Assembly (NCBI GenBank): GCA_016219145.1
Contig: JACRCG010000170.1
Location: 1-8,036, forward strand
Reading direction: 5' to 3'
Source of the DNA: Deltaproteobacteria bacterium
GTDB lineage: Bacteria > Desulfobacterota > Desulfuromonadia > Geobacterales > Pseudopelobacteraceae
Length of the DNA stretch: 8,036 bases
Position numbers and translations under genes: made by a program. Positions 5,865 to 8,036 of the stretch are shown here, piece by piece. The notes under the pieces were generated by a model that had not been told where the DNA came from, searched no databases, and worked only from the letters and a program-made list of their open reading frames with translations. Each line of letters starts with the position of its first letter. The stretch's first letter is position 1.

Positions 5865-6023
5865 TCAATAGATTATGATGTAGCCGTGCTCTTCGGCAAT
5901 TTTTCGGACCTGATCCTTATCCTGAAGCGTATAGGTTTTGCCCTCCAGCACAAATGTATATCCTCCCTGTCCATCCGGAACCGCGTCCGCCAGCAGCGCC
6001 TCAAAAGTTGCCGTCTTTACCAT
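5865..6023 (-). CDS. Small hypothetical protein overlapping the threonine aldolase gene
   Basis: This is a 52-residue protein starting at the ATG at 6023. The minus strand carries AGGAGGGG with six bases between GGAGG and the ATG, the best ribosome binding site in the window. The frame continues upstream to 6125, but that part only translates the aldolase gene in a wrong frame. The start overlaps the last 23 bases of the aldolase gene in the +1 or -1 relation. The protein is acidic to neutral, with a likely two-strand pattern (YTFVLEGKTYTLQDKDQVRK) and ends in a hydrophobic YIIIY. There is no signal peptide, membrane helix or cysteine motif. I do not recognise a family. Translational coupling with the aldolase suggests a related physiological role, which is only inference. 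Confidence 0.7.
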   Translation of the reverse strand: MVKTATFEALLADAVPDGQGGYTFVLEGKTYTLQDKDQVRKIAEEHGYIIIY

Positions 6024-7086
6024 GTCGCCCCTCCTGTTTCGTCTTCGCCATAGCATTCTGAACCGCTTCAGCCAGCATGAGCACATCTTCTCCGGTTGTT
6101 TGCCACGAACACATGAAACGCGCACCGCCCGATCCGATAAAGGAGTAAAAATGCCAGCCGGCCGAACGAAGTGCGGTCACAGCACCTTCCGGCATCTCGA
6201 CAAAGACCGAGTTGGCCTGACGCGGATACATGATGTTTACTCCGCCGATCCCGGACAATTTCTGCTCAAGCAGCGCGGCGCAGTCATTGGCATGCCTGGC
6301 ATTTTTCAGCCACGTCCCGTTTTCCAGCATGCCGATCCAGGGCGCTGAGATAAACCTCATCTTGGAAGCCAGCTGTCCGGCCTGTTTACAGCGGTACTCA
6401 AACTCAAGCGCCAGTTCGCGGTTAAAGAAGACGACCGCTTCTCCCAGCGCCATGCCGTTTTTTGCCCCTCCCAGACAGAGTACGTCAACTCCGGCTCGCC
6501 AGGTGATATCGGCCGGAGCCGCCTCAAGCGATACGACCGCGTTGGCAAAACGAGCCCCGTCCATCTGCACCAGCAAGCCATAACGGCGGGCCAGATCTGC
6601 GGCGGCGCGGATCTCGGCCTGGGTGTAGACCGTCCCGACCTCGGTGGCCTGCGTCAGGCTCAACACTTTGGGCCGGGGGTAGTGGATATCACTGCGGCGG
6701 GTTATGGCGCGCTCAACCTCAGCCAGGTCAAGCTTGCCGGCCGCTCCATGAATATGCAGAATCTTGGTGCCGTTGGAGAAGAATTCCGGCGCACCGCACT
6801 CGTCGGTTTCAACATGGGCAAGATCGTGGCAGATCACACTGTGATACGAACGGCACAGAGCTGCCAGAGCCAGCGAATTTGCTGCCGTGCCGTTGAAAAC
6901 GAAGAATACCTGGCAATCGGTCTCGAAGACTTGCCTGATAGATTCGCAGGCTCGCTCTGTCCAGACGTCGTCGCCGTAGGAAGGCACAAAACCGGTGTTG
7001 GCTGACTCCATTGCCCGCCAGGCTTCCGGGCAGATACCGGCGTAGTTGTCGCTGGCGAACTGATTGAATTTGCGCTTTTGCTGCAT
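6001..7086 (-). CDS. ltaE: Low-specificity L-threonine aldolase (PLP-dependent)
   Basis: This 361-residue fold-type I PLP enzyme splits L-threonine and L-allo-threonine into glycine and acetaldehyde, giving a route between threonine and glycine in the cytoplasm. The N-terminal FASDNYAGICPEAW, YGDDVWTERA (37-46) and NGTAANSLALAALCRSYHSV (65-84) are typical of the pseudomonad-type low-specificity enzymes. H91 in HVETDECGAPEFF should stack on the cofactor. D176 in QMDGARF binds the pyridine nitrogen. K209 in LGGAKNGMALGE is the Schiff-base lysine. The C-terminal IGSGGARFMCSW is also conserved in these. The start at 7086 has GAGG five bases upstream. It heads a unit with the overlapping 52-aa gene and is divergent from the L,D-transpeptidase gene. 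Another beta-eliminating lyase activity is possible, but the overall match makes aldolase by far the best call. Confidence 0.95.
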   Translation of the reverse strand: MQQKRKFNQFASDNYAGICPEAWRAMESANTGFVPSYGDDVWTERACESIRQVFETDCQVFFVFNGTAANSLALAALCRSYHSVICHDLAHVETDECGAPEFFSNGTKILHIHGAAGKLDLAEVERAITRRSDIHYPRPKVLSLTQATEVGTVYTQAEIRAAADLARRYGLLVQMDGARFANAVVSLEAAPADITWRAGVDVLCLGGAKNGMALGEAVVFFNRELALEFEYRCKQAGQLASKMRFISAPWIGMLENGTWLKNARHANDCAALLEQKLSGIGGVNIMYPRQANSVFVEMPEGAVTALRSAGWHFYSFIGSGGARFMCSWQTTGEDVLMLAEAVQNAMAKTKQEGRHGKDGNF

Positions 7087-7127
7087 ATTTTCCTCTTCCG
7101 GTCATGAACTTAGGTAATTACAGCCAA

Positions 7128-7155
7128 ATTATCATCTGTACGGGCGACTTGCCAG
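7128..7155 (-). promoter_or_regulatory. Candidate promoter of the threonine aldolase gene
   Basis: On the minus strand, CTGGCA (7150-7155) is followed after 16 bases by GATAAT (7128-7133). The -10 box is good but the -35 is weak. Transcription would start near 7121, about 35 bases before the ATG. There is no sigma-54 GG/GC pair. Confidence 0.35.
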
Positions 7156-7182
7156 ATATTTTAACCAGCCCCGCGGCAACAG

Positions 7183-7211
7183 TTGAATAGTGGCGCACAA
7201 ATGGATATCAT
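7183..7211 (+). promoter_or_regulatory. Sigma-70 promoter of the L,D-transpeptidase gene
   Basis: TTGAAT (7183-7188) is followed after 17 bases by TATCAT (7206-7211). Transcription would start near 7218, with a leader of about 33 bases to the ATG at 7251. Together with the aldolase promoter it makes a divergent promoter pair in the 164-base gap. Confidence 0.5.
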
Positions 7212-7250
7212 GCAAATTCAGCCTCATCCAACTCCGGCGGGAAGGTCCTC

Positions 7251-8036
7251 ATGCGTTACAGCCGAATGCGGCTCTCGCACAAAATTGTTCTGGTAAGCCT
7301 GCTCACCGCCCTGCTGGTCGGCCTGATGGTGCTACGCTCTCCCTCCCTGACCGGCGAACCGGCAGCTTCGCTTGCAGACAAGGCTCTGGAAGATCTCTCA
7401 CGCGTCGAATACCCCAGCCTTAAAGGTATTAAATGGCATGCTCACTTCGTGCAGCCGCATCAGACCCTTGAGTCGCTGTTCGGGGCTGACTGGATCTGGG
7501 TAGCCCGCTTTAACCGGGTTGACCGGCGGCATGTGTATCCGGGCATGACCATCAAGGTGCCGGACAGCATGGCTGACATCCGCAACTATACGCCCTTGCC
7601 GCGCTTGTATCAGCCTGCCGCCGGGCATGGCAAGTATATCCTGGTTGATATCACCGAACAGTGGCTGGGGGCCTACGAAAATGGCAAGCTGGTGTTCTCC
7701 GCGCCGGCGGCGACCGGCAAGCTCACGACCGAAACGCCTGTTGGCTTCTTCCGCATTGATGCGCGCCATCTGACTCACACGTCCTCGCTCTATAAAACCA
7801 GAGACGAAACCGAACAGTATCCGATGGACAATGCCATACGTTTTCATATCGGAGATGACAACGTTTCCTACTGGATTCACGCCCGCGACCTGCCGGGCAG
7901 GCCCGCTTCACACGGCTGCATCGGCCTGTTTGACGAAGAGATGCAGAACCGTGTCTACGGCTTTCCGTCCAGACCGGTGTTGCTGGATTCACAGAAGCTT
8001 TACGCCTGGGCTGCCGGAGAGAGTGATTACGGCTCT
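7251..8036 (+). CDS. L,D-transpeptidase (YkuD) with N-terminal anchor and LysM-like domain (partial, C-terminus off window)
   Basis: The frame from the ATG at 7251 is open to the right edge, giving 262 residues. GGGAAGG lies five bases before the ATG; an ATG five codons on is an alternative start. Residues 11-28 are one transmembrane anchor or uncleaved signal. Residues 64-104 (HFVQPHQTLESLF to GMTIKVP) form a LysM-like module for peptidoglycan binding. The YkuD domain begins about residue 128 (KYILVDITEQWLGAY). Its conserved ATGKLTTETPVGFFRI and the catalytic block IHARDLPGRPASHGCIGL (209-226) follow, with H210, H221 and catalytic C223. The enzyme acts in the periplasm, making 3-3 cross-links or attaching lipoproteins to peptidoglycan. 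SHGCIG has glycine where most family members have arginine (SHGCIR), so it may be an unusual subfamily. The cut end is probably a short C-terminal part. Confidence 0.9.
   Translation, partial: MRYSRMRLSHKIVLVSLLTALLVGLMVLRSPSLTGEPAASLADKALEDLSRVEYPSLKGIKWHAHFVQPHQTLESLFGADWIWVARFNRVDRRHVYPGMTIKVPDSMADIRNYTPLPRLYQPAAGHGKYILVDITEQWLGAYENGKLVFSAPAATGKLTTETPVGFFRIDARHLTHTSSLYKTRDETEQYPMDNAIRFHIGDDNVSYWIHARDLPGRPASHGCIGLFDEEMQNRVYGFPSRPVLLDSQKLYAWAAGESDYGS

Noticed and set aside
5447..5878. 143-residue plus-strand open frame
   Set aside because: Antisense to meaB and its promoter; no support.
6024..6125. Upstream extension of the 52-aa gene to an 86-residue frame
   Set aside because: The added part is the out-of-frame translation of the aldolase gene; the strong ribosome site belongs to the ATG at 6023.
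7106..7200. Sigma-54 promoter suspected from a TGGCAAG sequence upstream of the aldolase
   Set aside because: The TGGCAC-N5-TTGC spacing is not met; no GC dinucleotide at the right place.
7398..7880. 160-residue minus-strand open frame
   Set aside because: Antisense to the L,D-transpeptidase, which has catalytic motifs in the plus-strand reading.
1..8036. CRISPR array, tRNA, rRNA, insertion sequence or prophage
   Set aside because: No regular spaced repeats, no cloverleaf sequence, no transposase or phage gene motifs were seen.

Overview
The window looks like a core chromosomal stretch of a Gram-negative, GC-balanced bacterium, most likely a Geobacter/Desulfuromonas-type deltaproteobacterium (Desulfuromonadota). 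That placement is inference from the gene set: a PrkA-type AAA protein, a periplasmic LysM lytic transglycosylase, a DUF948/YtxH pair, a MeaB-type GTPase, a low-specificity threonine aldolase and a LysM/YkuD L,D-transpeptidase. There is no rRNA, tRNA, CRISPR array, transposase or phage gene. Seven of the eight genes are on the minus strand; only the last is on the plus strand.

Layout from left to right. (1) 1-1172, minus: N-terminal 390 residues of a PrkA-like AAA protein that runs off the left edge. Its upstream region has a cluster of TTGAC/GTCAA half-sites and a leader hairpin. (2) 1392-1424: a strong terminator hairpin, then 1450-3738, minus: an apparent two-gene unit with the lytic transglycosylase first and a membrane-anchored TPR protein second. 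The unit starts from a near-consensus promoter placed so close to the ATG that the mRNA would be almost leaderless. (3) 3814-3840: a symmetrical terminator closing the next unit, a tightly coupled DUF948-ytxH pair (3863-4565, minus) with its own promoter. (4) 4642-4793: a non-coding, CACAGAG-rich imperfect palindrome with 9-bp terminal inverted repeats, one of which contains the stop codon of the next gene. (5) 4787-5746, minus: MeaB/ArgK GTPase with its own extended -10 promoter. (6) 5865-7086, minus: threonine aldolase overlapped at its 3' end by a 52-codon gene with a very good ribosome binding site. (7) 7251-8036, plus: an L,D-transpeptidase, divergent from the aldolase and cut by the right edge.

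Functionally, the lytic transglycosylase (cuts glycan strands) and the L,D-transpeptidase (makes 3-3 cross-links or attaches proteins) both act on peptidoglycan. The PrkA-like protein and the DUF948/YtxH pair suggest stress or stationary-phase physiology. MeaB and threonine aldolase belong to central metabolism. I see no convincing evidence of a new multi-gene defence or mobile system. The most noteworthy items are the near-leaderless promoter, the 152-bp repeat element that overlaps the meaB stop, the operator-like array before the PrkA gene and the overlapping 52-aa gene.
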